Counted from the first letter of the stretch, positions 1-6,761 are shown. The stretch is 20,867 bases of DNA from JAVBUP01 sp031555175 (GCA_031555175.1 JAVBUP010000069.1:1-20867); one strand, 5' to 3'. Program-made: numbers and translations. Notes: a model not told the origin generated them from the sequence alone.

Positions 1-8
1 TGTAAGTT

Positions 9-52
9 TACAATAGATGTGAAACAAAAATTAAATATAAACAAAAAGTGAT
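9..52 (+). repeat. Left inverted end of the IS481-like element
   Basis: This holds two conserved blocks, GATGTGAAAC (16-25) and AAAAAGTGAT (43-52), separated by 17 bases. Both recur inverted at the right end. The sequence outside position 16 matches the right end only patchily. Confidence 0.7.
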
Positions 53-105
53 CCAAGTACTATAATTAGTTTACCACAACAATCATAGAAAGGACTTGAA
101 TCACC

Positions 106-1086
106 ATGATTATTATAAACGATAACCCAACTATAAATCAACGATATATTCCACATGATATTAACACTCGACTCTATGCCGTGATCGCTTACCAAAATGG
201 TTGGAAAGCGGCTGTGGTATGTCGTAAGTATCATATCTCTAAAGCGAGCTTATCCCGTTGGATTAAGCGCTATAATGGTACGAAAGAATCCTTAGCCGAT
301 AAATCTCATAAACCATTAACTCCTCACCCTAACGCTCATACCCAACAAGAGATTATTTGGATTGATAATTATCTCAGAAGAAATAAGAATATAACCTTAT
401 GTGAGCTTTGGTATAAACTTAAAATAGATAAGGGTTATACAAGACACCCAGCATCACTCTATCGATTCCTTAGAAAATCCGGCTTATATAAGCAGATTAA
501 TACGGATACTAAGAAGTCATATATCCCAAAACCATACGATACACCAACAGAATTAGGTGTTAAGTGGCAAATGGATGTAAAGTATGTCCCTGGTGAGTGT
601 AGAGCTAAAACTATATCTAGAACCTCTAATTTCTTTCAATATACCTGTATCGACGAAGCGAGTAGAGAAAGATATATTTATCACTATACTGAGCAAATAC
701 CAGCTAACACTGTAGATTTCGTTAAGAGGTGTATAAGATACTTTGGATATAAACCGAAAGAAATACAAACGGATAACGGAATTGAATTCACATACTTCAA
801 AGCTACCGTTAAAGTTATACACCCACTTGATCAACTGTGTATGGAATTAAACATATATCATCATAGAATAAGACCAAGGACACCAAGACATAATGGTAAA
901 GTAGAACGATCACATCGTAACGATAATGAAAGATTCTATAAGACATTAACATTCTACTCTCTTGAAGATTTAAGATATCAGGCAGCCCACTATCTTAAGA
1001 GATCGAATAATATCCCTATGGCTGTACTGAACTACAAAACACCGAAAGAACAAAGACAACTACTCCTTAAATATAAACTAATATAA
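106..1086 (+). CDS. IS481-like DDE transposase
   Basis: This 326-residue transposase should cut and join the ends of the surrounding insertion sequence. The N-terminal quarter is a helix-turn-helix DNA-binding region (about residues 20-60, with KASLSRWIKRY as recognition helix). The C-terminal half is an RNase H-like integrase core. The likely catalytic triad is Asp157 (WQMDVKY), Asp223 (QTDNGIEF) and Glu267 in HNGKVERSH, the last being a typical IS481 signature. The frame is uninterrupted and full length for the family, so it may be active. AAAGGA lies about 11 bases before the ATG, a rather long spacing, and a TATAAT lies at 61-66. Codon choice is less AT-biased than in the neighbouring chromosomal genes, as expected for an incoming element. 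Confidence 0.88.
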   Translation: MIIINDNPTINQRYIPHDINTRLYAVIAYQNGWKAAVVCRKYHISKASLSRWIKRYNGTKESLADKSHKPLTPHPNAHTQQEIIWIDNYLRRNKNITLCELWYKLKIDKGYTRHPASLYRFLRKSGLYKQINTDTKKSYIPKPYDTPTELGVKWQMDVKYVPGECRAKTISRTSNFFQYTCIDEASRERYIYHYTEQIPANTVDFVKRCIRYFGYKPKEIQTDNGIEFTYFKATVKVIHPLDQLCMELNIYHHRIRPRTPRHNGKVERSHRNDNERFYKTLTFYSLEDLRYQAAHYLKRSNNIPMAVLNYKTPKEQRQLLLKYKLI

Positions 1087-1088
1087 AT

Positions 1089-1127
1089 ATCACTTTTTAT
1101 ATATAAAACTGTTTCACATCATTTACA
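1089..1127 (-). repeat. Right inverted end of the IS481-like element
   Basis: ATCACTTTTT (1089-1098) and GTTTCACATC (1111-1120) are the reverse complements of the two left-end blocks, here separated by 12 bases. The outer bases read TGTAAAT on the minus strand, consistent with a TGT terminus. Confidence 0.7.
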
Positions 1128-1136
1128 AATATACAA

Positions 1137-1163
1137 ACAAAAAAAAACTGGATAATTCCAGTT
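1137..1163 (-). terminator. Intrinsic terminator of the yqhY-like gene
   Basis: On the minus strand AACTGG, a six-base loop and CCAGTT form a hairpin followed by a run of T (complement of 1137-1146). The stem starts inside the stop codon of the gene at 1162-1506, so gene and terminator overlap. Confidence 0.8.
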
Positions 1164-1506
1164 AGATTTCAACACCCATTACCTTAACGTCCACAGTAAT
1201 GTCCTTAATATCTGTTAATTGAAATATAAGTGATTCTATTCTTTCTTGAATTTCCTTGCAAGTCTTTGTTATATTCACCCCATATTTGATGTTAACCTCA
1301 ACAGTTATTTTAACATTATCGTCATTTGCTGTTACAGAGATTGGAGACTTTCCATATCCGAAAAATGTTTGCTTTGGTTTAATATTTTTTGAAACTTGCA
1401 AGTCATTTAATGCAATTTCAGAAATTTTTTCGAACACTTGAATACCAATTCCAATTTCACCCAAATTAGTCTTAGATTTAAATAGAATATGTTGATTTTG
1501 TTGCAT
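1162..1506 (-). CDS. yqhY: Asp23/Gls24-family protein, YqhY-like
   Basis: A 114-residue protein of the Asp23/Gls24 (DUF322) family. These are small cytoplasmic or membrane-associated proteins linked to envelope stress or, for YqhY, to fatty-acid precursor supply. The family pattern is visible: an N-terminal strand with GEIGIGIQVFEKI, then PISVTANDDNVKITVEVNI and a C-terminal amphipathic helix with VDVKVMGV. Start: ATG at 1506 has AAGGAGTGA seven bases upstream; a GTG nine bases earlier lies inside that ribosome site and is rejected. It sits 57 bases after spoIIIAH. In Bacillus, yqhY follows spoIIIA and accBC, which supports YqhY over the paralogue YloU. TTGCGT and TAAAAT spaced by 17 in the gap could be its own promoter. 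The exact biochemical role is unknown. Confidence 0.8.
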   Translation of the reverse strand: MQQNQHILFKSKTNLGEIGIGIQVFEKISEIALNDLQVSKNIKPKQTFFGYGKSPISVTANDDNVKITVEVNIKYGVNITKTCKEIQERIESLIFQLTDIKDITVDVKVMGVEI

Positions 1507-1563
1507 AAATATCACTCCTTAACTATATTTTAATAAATTTGCAATATTTACGCAAGTAAAATA

Positions 1564-2049
1564 CTATTCTTCAATGAACTTTACTTCAGGTGTATATATA
1601 GTCCCAACCTTTGAAACAACTATTCTTAACACTTCATTAGCATCTTTGCTCGTATATCCTGATTTCTTAACAGTTACCTTAATTACTTTTTCACTTATTT
1701 CGACAAACACATCATTATATCCACCATTTGTAAGCTCTGTAACAACTTCCTTTTCAATATTGATTAATTGCTTAGTTTTTTGAATTGTTTCAAGAGCTAT
1801 AGATTTTTCATCTGTTGTGCTTGAGGCAGAAGCAACAATTGCATTATTTTCAGAAATTACTGTCTCTCTCTGCAATTCAAGTTTCGATTGCAATAATGAA
1901 AGATCATTCGTATTTGTAACTTCTTCAATGTCCGTATTCCCATTATTTACTAAGTTTGTTTTATCGTTTAATGGTAACATGACATAGTATACTGCCAACA
2001 CTAAGATTAAACTAAATAGCGATAAAAATGTTAACGCTTGTTTATTCAT
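1564..2049 (-). CDS. spoIIIAH: Stage III sporulation protein AH
   Basis: A 161-residue SpoIIIAH homologue. In spore formers it sits in the mother-cell membrane around the forespore and pairs with forespore SpoIIQ, helping engulfment and forming part of the SpoIIIA-SpoIIQ feeding channel. The start MNKQALTFLSLFSLILVLAVYY gives one membrane segment (about residues 5-24). A variable, charged stretch follows, and then the conserved C-terminal YscJ/FliF-like domain from about residue 75, with IEKEVVTELTNGGYNDVFVEI and KVTVKKSGYTSKDANEV. AGGAGG stands ahead of the ATG. It is shorter than the Bacillus protein (about 218 residues), mostly in the linker. The other seven spoIIIA genes, normally directly upstream, are absent; efp is the upstream neighbour instead. 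A CATACTAT motif at 2077-2084 may be a sigma-E type -10. Confidence 0.88.
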   Translation of the reverse strand: MNKQALTFLSLFSLILVLAVYYVMLPLNDKTNLVNNGNTDIEEVTNTNDLSLLQSKLELQRETVISENNAIVASASSTTDEKSIALETIQKTKQLINIEKEVVTELTNGGYNDVFVEISEKVIKVTVKKSGYTSKDANEVLRIVVSKVGTIYTPEVKFIEE

Positions 2050-2076
2050 ACATAATACCTCCTACGTAGATATTTA

Positions 2077-2106
2077 ATAGTATGAGTTGAATGATATTTT
2101 TAGAAT
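2077..2106 (-). promoter_or_regulatory. Possible sporulation (sigma-E-like) promoter of spoIIIAH
   Basis: The minus strand reads ATTCTA, 16 bases, then CATACTAT about 27 bases before the spoIIIAH start. CATACTAT resembles the sigma-E -10 (CATACA-T), and spoIIIA operons are sigma-E genes in Bacillus. The -35 match is poor. A similar arrangement precedes dacB. Confidence 0.3.
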
Positions 2107-2130
2107 AAAAAAACTTTGCTTTCGCAAAGT
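2105..2130 (-). terminator. Intrinsic terminator of efp
   Basis: On the minus strand ACTTTGC, loop GAAA and GCAAAGT form a seven-pair stem closed by a GNRA-type tetraloop, followed by seven T. It begins four bases after the efp stop codon and separates efp from spoIIIAH. Confidence 0.9.
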
Positions 2131-2133
2131 AAA

Positions 2134-2691
2134 TTAAGCTCTACCTACGTATTTACCATCAGCAGTGCTAACTAAAACAGTTTCTCCTGCTTCGATGAAT
2201 AACGGAACTCTAATTTGTAATCCAGTTTCAAGAATTGCATTCTTTTGCGCACCAGTAGCAGTATCGCCCTTTACAGCTGGTTCACATTCACTAATTGTAA
2301 TAGGCATATTTACTGGCAAATATACACCTAGTACTTCACCTTCGTAACTTGTAACTTCAACTTCATTTGTAGGTAATAAGAAGTTAAGCTCCCATTTCAA
2401 ATTAGATGACGGAATCTCAATTTGCTCATAAGTTTCATTATTCATGAAAACTAGCATATCTCCAGAATCATATAAATATTGCATTTTATCCTTATCGATA
2501 TGTGCTCTTTCAACCTTATCATTACCACCATAAGTAATTTCAGTAGTTGATCCCGTACGTAAATTTTTCATTTTAACACGTATATTAGCAGCACTACGAG
2601 CTGTCTTATTATGAGAGGCTTCCAATACTACAAATATATTACCTTCATAGCCAAAAGTCATTCCTGGTCTTAAATCTCCAACATTAATCAT
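2134..2691 (-). CDS. efp: Elongation factor P
   Basis: A 185-residue EF-P, the usual length. It binds between the ribosomal P and E sites and rescues ribosomes stalled at proline runs. The three beta-barrel domains are complete: N-terminal KOW-like (1-62, ending KNLRTG), middle OB (about 63-125, with MQYLYDSGD and ELNFLLP), and C-terminal OB (about 126-185, with GDTATGAQKNAILETG). The odd feature is the tip loop. Bacillus EF-P has PGKG with Lys32 as the modified residue; here the loop reads NKTARSAAN, with Arg32 at that position. Whether the arginine is modified cannot be told; no EarP-, YmfI- or EpmA-like gene lies in the window. AAAGGAG precedes the ATG, a promoter lies at 2728-2756 and a terminator follows, so it is probably a single-gene unit. 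Confidence 0.97.
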   Translation of the reverse strand: MINVGDLRPGMTFGYEGNIFVVLEASHNKTARSAANIRVKMKNLRTGSTTEITYGGNDKVERAHIDKDKMQYLYDSGDMLVFMNNETYEQIEIPSSNLKWELNFLLPTNEVEVTSYEGEVLGVYLPVNMPITISECEPAVKGDTATGAQKNAILETGLQIRVPLFIEAGETVLVSTADGKYVGRA

Positions 2692-2727
2692 TATTTTTAC
2701 TCCTTTATAGTTATTAAATACTCATAT

Positions 2728-2756
2728 ATTTTAATGATTTTTATCGGATAAGTCAA
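2728..2756 (-). promoter_or_regulatory. Sigma-A promoter of efp
   Basis: TTGACT (complement of 2751-2756), 17 bases, then TAAAAT (complement of 2728-2733). Transcription would start near 2721, about 30 bases before the efp ATG. It lies just past the stop codon of the last gene of the comG operon, and no terminator is seen between them. Confidence 0.75.
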
Positions 2757-2762
2757 GGTTTT

Positions 2763-3062
2763 TTATAAAACATCCCTATCATAATTGAGTTTAATATCGA
2801 TACTCTTCTTGTGTAGATAAACTAATGTTAATGATAGAATTATAAATGACATATCACTATAGTAAATATAGAATAAGGTATATGAAATTGAAAGGTACAT
2901 GTATACGAAAAAAATACTATTTATTAATGATAATTTATATACATAAATAAAACCCGCAATAAATAAAGCGTATATTGAAAAAAACAAGATTGTATTTAAC
3001 TCTAAAAACATAATATTTATATAAGAAATAAGGAATAAAAGATGCATAATATAGTAAAACAT
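2763..3062 (-). CDS. Small hydrophobic membrane protein at the end of the comG operon
   Basis: I do not recognise this 99-residue protein. It is almost entirely hydrophobic and rich in Ile, Leu, Phe and Tyr. It has three or four likely membrane helices (about residues 4-27, 27-47, 49-67 and 71-83) and a short charged C-terminal tail (HKKSIDIKLNYDRDVL). TAGGTGA lies seven bases before the ATG, and the gene follows the comGG-like gene by eight bases. It is therefore very probably translated and co-transcribed with the pilus genes. No prepilin signal, prepilin-peptidase motif or other known catalytic motif is visible. It could be a helper of pilus assembly or an unrelated passenger gene. The reading frame itself is well supported; the function is open. 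Confidence 0.65.
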   Translation of the reverse strand: MFYYIMHLLFLISYINIMFLELNTILFFSIYALFIAGFIYVYKLSLINSIFFVYMYLSISYTLFYIYYSDMSFIILSLTLVYLHKKSIDIKLNYDRDVL

Positions 3063-3070
3063 ATAATCAC

Positions 3071-3433
3071 CTACTTATAATAGTATTCAAGCACAAATAA
3101 TGATTCATTATCAATTTCGATCAATATTGTGGTATCTATAATCGTACTATCAATATTGACTTCAATTTCGTAACTATCTATATTATTACTTACTTTGTAC
3201 TCAATTATTCCATAATCAATATAAAATATTGCACTATTTAAAGTATTATTTTCAATTTTGCTTTTTACATCTTTTAAAATGATGGATTCAATAAGATAAC
3301 TTTGATACATTTTACTTGTGAATTGAGTATGGATATTAGCATTTTTTTGTCTTGCTACCAAATCCAGTAATAATGAAGATATGATTAAATATACTATTAA
3401 TGCAATTTTGAGACTACTTCCACTACGAACCAC
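3071..3433 (-). CDS. comGG: ComGG-like minor pseudopilin, putative
   Basis: A protein of about 120 residues in the comGG position of the operon. It has one N-terminal membrane helix (IALIVYLIISSLLLDLV) and a soluble C-terminal part rich in beta-type residues. There is no clear Gly-Phe-x-x-x-Glu prepilin leader, which is also atypical in Bacillus ComGG, so the call rests on position, size and topology. The start is uncertain. GTG at 3433 has AAGTGAT a few bases upstream; GTG at 3442 is possible but lacks a ribosome site. Either start lies inside the end of comGF, implying translational coupling. In Bacillus, ComGG belongs to the minor pseudopilin set that helps start the competence pilus. Confidence 0.6.
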   Translation of the reverse strand: MVRSGSSLKIALIVYLIISSLLLDLVARQKNANIHTQFTSKMYQSYLIESIILKDVKSKIENNTLNSAIFYIDYGIIEYKVSNNIDSYEIEVNIDSTIIDTTILIEIDNESLFVLEYYYK

Positions 3434-3848
3434 AATTATCACTTAACAAGAATTTGCTTTCTACATTATCCCTGACGAAGTAAATATGCAATTTACTTTC
3501 GTAGCAAATTACTTGAAAATTTTGTATATTTTCTAAATAAATCATATACCCATCTTGCTTTACTATCCTATTACCATCAAAGCTTATTACAAAACTTGTG
3601 AACTCACCTAATGAAGCAGAATTGTTATTCTTGCTATACGAAATAGAATTATTCTCGACAATAATATCATGCGCTGGTAATAACTCATACATTAGTTGAA
3701 AGATGGCAATGTCAATATCTTTATGCTCCTCAAATATTTCTATTTGATCAACCAAACTTATAACATTCAAAGCTAAACTTGTTATTACCGATGTTATAAG
3801 TAAAGTTAATAATGACTCCATTAACGTAAAGCCATGTTTATTTCCCAT
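3423..3848 (-). CDS. comGF: ComGF-like minor pseudopilin
   Basis: A 141-residue pseudopilin of the DNA-uptake pilus. The leader MGNKHG is followed by FTLME, giving the prepilin-peptidase cut Gly6/Phe7 and the conserved Glu at mature position 5. A hydrophobic helix to about residue 31 follows, then a globular domain with ISYSKNNN and FVISFDGNRIVKQDG, the ComGF pattern. Its ATG lies within the end of the preceding pilin gene (28-base overlap), and its own end overlaps the next gene. It should need the peptidase ComC, which is not in this window. Confidence 0.8.
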   Translation of the reverse strand: MGNKHGFTLMESLLTLLITSVITSLALNVISLVDQIEIFEEHKDIDIAIFQLMYELLPAHDIIVENNSISYSKNNNSASLGEFTSFVISFDGNRIVKQDGYMIYLENIQNFQVICYESKLHIYFVRDNVESKFLLSDNCGS

Positions 3849-4045
3849 TCTAAATCATCACTTTCTGTATTAATTTCCATCAGTCTATCTTCAAATGTAC
3901 TCTGCTCAATTGCGACAAATTCATTACTCTTCTTAATAAAATATAAAACATCAAAAACAATTTTAATGCATATAGTAATTATTAATAAACCAACAATAGA
4001 CTCAATAAGTGCAAATCCATTTTTACTCAAACCTAAATCTACCAC
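3821..4045 (-). CDS. comGE: ComGE-like minor pseudopilin
   Basis: A short pseudopilin of up to 74 residues. The motif SKNG then FALIE shows the prepilin cut and the Glu at mature position 5. A hydrophobic helix (about 11-32) and a short charged tail follow. The start is unclear. GTG at 4045 is only a base or two after AGGAA; TTG at 4030 has TTTAGG close by. Both retain the leader glycine. It overlaps comGD by about 23 bases and comGF by 28 bases, so translation is likely coupled. The assignment as ComGE follows from operon position; at this size it is shorter than Bacillus ComGE (about 115 residues). Confidence 0.65.
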   Translation of the reverse strand: MVDLGLSKNGFALIESIVGLLIITICIKIVFDVLYFIKKSNEFVAIEQSTFEDRLMEINTESDDLEWEINMALR

Positions 4046-4430
4046 TTCCTAATTGAAAGATAATTCTAGTCTGTTTGTCATTATAATCAAACATAATTGT
4101 ATTTCCTCTATCAATATTTCCTGATGAGTTGAATGATATTGCATTATTATAGAAATAAAGTTTATTTGGTAGCTCAATTTTTGTTAGTTGATTATCATTT
4201 GAAGTTGCAATAATTCTATTGCTTTCAAAATTTAAAATTACTTTCATTCTTTGCATCATTGATAATTCCTGGCATGTATAAATATAATTTGAAATCAATT
4301 CATGTATTTCTTGGTTAGTGTCAACAATTGGTATAAAACTTATTGTTAACATTGTTATGACTGACATAATTACTACCACTAATAGCATTTCAACCATTGA
4401 AAAACCATTATTCTGCATATGCTTGACCAT
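4023..4430 (-). CDS. comGD: ComGD-like pseudopilin
   Basis: A 135-residue type IV pilin-like protein. After the leader (MVKHMQNNG, or MQNNG if the ATG at 4418 is used) comes FSMVEMLLVVVIMSV, with the prepilin-peptidase Gly/Phe cut and Glu at mature position 5. The globular part contains NRIIATSND and ends in FQLGSGRFRFE, typical of the GspH/ComGD group. The gene starts inside the end of comGC (23-base overlap) with no strong ribosome site, suggesting re-initiation by ribosomes finishing comGC. It is one of the minor pseudopilins of the competence pilus. Confidence 0.8.
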   Translation of the reverse strand: MVKHMQNNGFSMVEMLLVVVIMSVITMLTISFIPIVDTNQEIHELISNYIYTCQELSMMQRMKVILNFESNRIIATSNDNQLTKIELPNKLYFYNNAISFNSSGNIDRGNTIMFDYNDKQTRIIFQLGSGRFRFE

Positions 4431-4707
4431 CTTGTATGTATATTTCTATTCCATTTGAACAGTATTTTTGTGTTTCTTTTATTAGTGGTGGATCTGCATT
4501 TATAAGATCATCAATAGAATTTGGTAACTCATTATATTTTATTTGAAATAAAATAATCTCAGAATTGATTATTTCTACCAATGCTTGACATCCCTTATCT
4601 TTGACCAGTTCTTGCTTATCTAATACGTTTGGAATGACCAAACCCATTAATACAATTACAATAACTAAACAAAACATCATCTCGATAACTGTAAATCCTT
4701 TTTTCAT
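4408..4707 (-). CDS. comGC: ComGC major competence pseudopilin
   Basis: A 99-residue major pilin of the DNA-uptake pilus, close to the Bacillus length (98). MKKG precedes FTVIEMMF, the classic prepilin cut with Glu at mature position 5. A long hydrophobic helix (to about residue 28) carries the assembly interface. Two cysteines in the globular part, Cys40 and Cys83, could form the intramolecular disulfide known for ComGC; a third, Cys13, lies in the membrane helix. AAGGAG lies eight bases before the ATG, 11 bases after the comGB stop, so this gene has its own strong ribosome site, in keeping with a major subunit. Confidence 0.9.
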   Translation of the reverse strand: MKKGFTVIEMMFCLVIVIVLMGLVIPNVLDKQELVKDKGCQALVEIINSEIILFQIKYNELPNSIDDLINADPPLIKETQKYCSNGIEIYIQDGQAYAE

Positions 4708-4718
4708 AATTTTTCTCC

Positions 4719-5726
4719 TTATATAGTCTGAATAGATTGTGTCAATGGTAGCAATAGTAAAATATATACAATGACTATAAATAATCCAGTAATCATATAT
4801 GAACCTACTATAAAATACTGCGATGATTTCACAATTTTTTTATTTATCAGCTGCATTGTCTGATCTAAGTACATTTCAAGCCAGTTATTTTTGAAATTGT
4901 TATTGAATGAGAGAATTAATATATTTTTGAAATAGTCACTAAAATAATGCATTCTATTAGTTACAGTATTAAAGTCCTCACCTTTTTTTAAATATAATAC
5001 ATATTCAGTAGCGATATTTTTGATATCATAGTCAAAGTTTTGACTTATAAAATATTCTAAAATTGAGTTTATATCATATTTTAGGTTGATAAATTCATTA
5101 AAGAATAAGCAGAATTTGTAGCTATAAAAATCCTTTAATATGCTACTAAACCATTCGAATGTCGTTAACTTAACAGCGAGTTTATAGTTCTTTTTCATTA
5201 TTATCAAATATGCAATATAGATAATTATAAATAATATGATTGTTGAAGTATAAATTATAATAGGAATTAACTTAATAAAAGACAACAAAAGTTTAATAAG
5301 TAAACTGTTATCTATATCAAAATCAATTATCATGTTATTAATGATTGGTAATAAATAAGATCGTATGTAGATTGAAAATAAAAGAACCAATGTTATTAGT
5401 AATAATGGATACCAAAGTTTTTCCTTAATTTTTTTTTTTGAATCTTCGATTAAAATCATTTGCTTAAGACTTTTATCTATAGCTGATGCAATGGAATTAG
5501 TTTGATAAAAGAAGTTAAAACTAGATACCCACATTTTCTGAAAACCACAATTCCTTATAGCCTCATCAATTGATAAGCCATTATCTAGTAGTTTAAGTAT
5601 TTCATCAACACGCTTATCATTAACAACTTCATTGCAAATATTCAGAGCTTGCTCAATATCATAACCATTGTTCAAGAAGTCTTTAAGATAAGAAAGTAAT
5701 TGTATATCGTTACTAGATAAATTCAT
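4719..5726 (-). CDS. comGB: ComGB, inner-membrane platform protein of the competence pilus
   Basis: A 335-residue GspF/PilC-type polytopic membrane protein that anchors the pilus assembly ATPase. Two T2SSF repeats are present, each with a cytoplasmic helical bundle (about 10-110 and 205-300) next to hydrophobic segments: LLLITLVLLFSIYIRSYLL, LIPIIIYTSTIILFIIIYI, and the C-terminal MITGLFIVIVYILLLLPL. Start: the ATG at 5726 overlaps the end of comGA by 14 bases and has GGAAGA eight bases upstream. An open frame extends 30 codons further into comGA but has no ribosome site. The 335-residue form fits the Bacillus protein (323). Confidence 0.88.
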   Translation of the reverse strand: MNLSSNDIQLLSYLKDFLNNGYDIEQALNICNEVVNDKRVDEILKLLDNGLSIDEAIRNCGFQKMWVSSFNFFYQTNSIASAIDKSLKQMILIEDSKKKIKEKLWYPLLLITLVLLFSIYIRSYLLPIINNMIIDFDIDNSLLIKLLLSFIKLIPIIIYTSTIILFIIIYIAYLIIMKKNYKLAVKLTTFEWFSSILKDFYSYKFCLFFNEFINLKYDINSILEYFISQNFDYDIKNIATEYVLYLKKGEDFNTVTNRMHYFSDYFKNILILSFNNNFKNNWLEMYLDQTMQLINKKIVKSSQYFIVGSYMITGLFIVIVYILLLLPLTQSIQTI

Positions 5727-6696
5727 AATCAATATCTTCCAAAGCCAAATATCTGTTTTCAACAGATTCTTTAATATAAAATTTGATATTTTTATGCTTA
5801 TAGTTTTTCTTTGCATAGAAATTATTCAATGAGTCAAAGGCCAATACTTCATATAAGCAAAAGCGTTGATTACTAGATTTATTGTAAAACATTCTTTGAT
5901 TTGTTACTCCTATCAAAACTTCTTTCAAGTCATCTCGATTAACGCCAAGATTTATCATTCTTTCGATGGCTAATTCACAATCTTTTGAATGTATAGTTGT
6001 CAATACAAGCCTACCAGTTAATGCACATGAAATTGCTAGTGCTGCAGTTTCCTCATCCCGAACTTCACCAATCATTACAATGTCGGGATCGTGGCGTAGA
6101 ATTTGTTTTAAAGAGTCCTGATAATTTGCTCCTAATATTTCATTAATTTCGATTTGAATAAAATTGCTATTTATAATCTCTATTGGATCTTCAATAGTAA
6201 TAATATTTTTTTGAAATTTAGAAAAAATATCGCTCAATATAGTATGCATAGTCGTAGATTTTCCACTTCCTGTTGGACCACTTAATAAGAATAATCCACT
6301 TTTGCAGTTGGTTACTTTGTGAAATATATCATTTACTTCTTGATAAATACATAATTCATCAATTGTTAATGATTTGTGATTATTCAAAATACGTACTACA
6401 ACACTCTCTTGATTAACGCCTGGTATTGATGATATACGTAGAAAATAATCTTTATTGTCAACTGTATACTTGAAAGTTCCAGTCTGTGGACTAAGTGTTT
6501 TACTAATATCAATTTGTGCCTTGTATTTTAAGTAATTAATTAGTTTTTTTACTTCTATGCTTCCAAATAGCTCAATGTCTCTAATTTGCCCCATGCACCT
6601 CATTTTGATTTTACCGATGTCTTTATAATATAAATGTATGTCAGTAGCTTGCATAAGTAATGCCTTATGAAATACATATTCAAACATTTCCTCCAT
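5713..6696 (-). CDS. comGA: ComGA, competence pilus assembly ATPase
   Basis: A 327-residue GspE/PilB-type ATPase that powers pilus extension at the inner face of the membrane. All hallmark boxes can be read: an N-terminal domain with ATDIHLYY (17-24), Walker A GPTGSGKST (140-148), the Asp box IITIEDPIE (165-173), Walker B and arginine segment RHDPDIVMIGEVRDEET (201-217), and the His box LTTIHSKD. As in other ComGA proteins, the C-terminal zinc-binding CxxC module of larger GspE enzymes is missing. Start: the ATG at 6696 has AGGAGGT six bases upstream; the frame extends 36 codons further with no ribosome site and would run into the preceding terminator. It is the first gene of a seven- or eight-gene operon. 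TATTAT at 6713-6718 may be the -10, but I see no clear -35. Confidence 0.95.
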   Translation of the reverse strand: MEEMFEYVFHKALLMQATDIHLYYKDIGKIKMRCMGQIRDIELFGSIEVKKLINYLKYKAQIDISKTLSPQTGTFKYTVDNKDYFLRISSIPGVNQESVVVRILNNHKSLTIDELCIYQEVNDIFHKVTNCKSGLFLLSGPTGSGKSTTMHTILSDIFSKFQKNIITIEDPIEIINSNFIQIEINEILGANYQDSLKQILRHDPDIVMIGEVRDEETAALAISCALTGRLVLTTIHSKDCELAIERMINLGVNRDDLKEVLIGVTNQRMFYNKSSNQRFCLYEVLAFDSLNNFYAKKNYKHKNIKFYIKESVENRYLALEDIDYEFI

Positions 6697-6761
6697 AGAA
6701 ATACCTCCTAGTATAATATAGCTAAAATATTTTGAAAACTCCTTGCTAATTAATTTATTGC

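Larger units (their letters stand above)
1..1127 (+). mobile_element. IS481-like insertion sequence
   Basis: A single DDE transposase gene lies between imperfect inverted ends. Two matching blocks can be read at each end. GATGTGAAAC at 16-25 is mirrored by GTTTCACATC at 1111-1120, and AAAAAGTGAT at 43-52 is mirrored by ATCACTTTTT at 1089-1098. The right end appears to finish at TTTACA near 1127, that is TGTAAA on the other strand, and the window opens with TGTAAG. TGT ends and a one-frame transposase fit the IS481 family. The left limit is uncertain because the window starts there, so a target duplication cannot be tested. The right end stops about 10 bases from the T-tract of the next gene's terminator. 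Confidence 0.75.

Noticed and set aside
5727..5816. Thirty-codon N-terminal extension of ComGB
   Set aside because: It lies inside comGA, lacks a ribosome site, and the ATG at 5726 gives the usual ComGB length with a ribosome site.
6724..6733. AAAATATTTT upstream of comGA as a ComK box
   Set aside because: ComK boxes are AAAA, five bases, TTTT in spaced pairs. Here the spacer is two bases and no second box is found.
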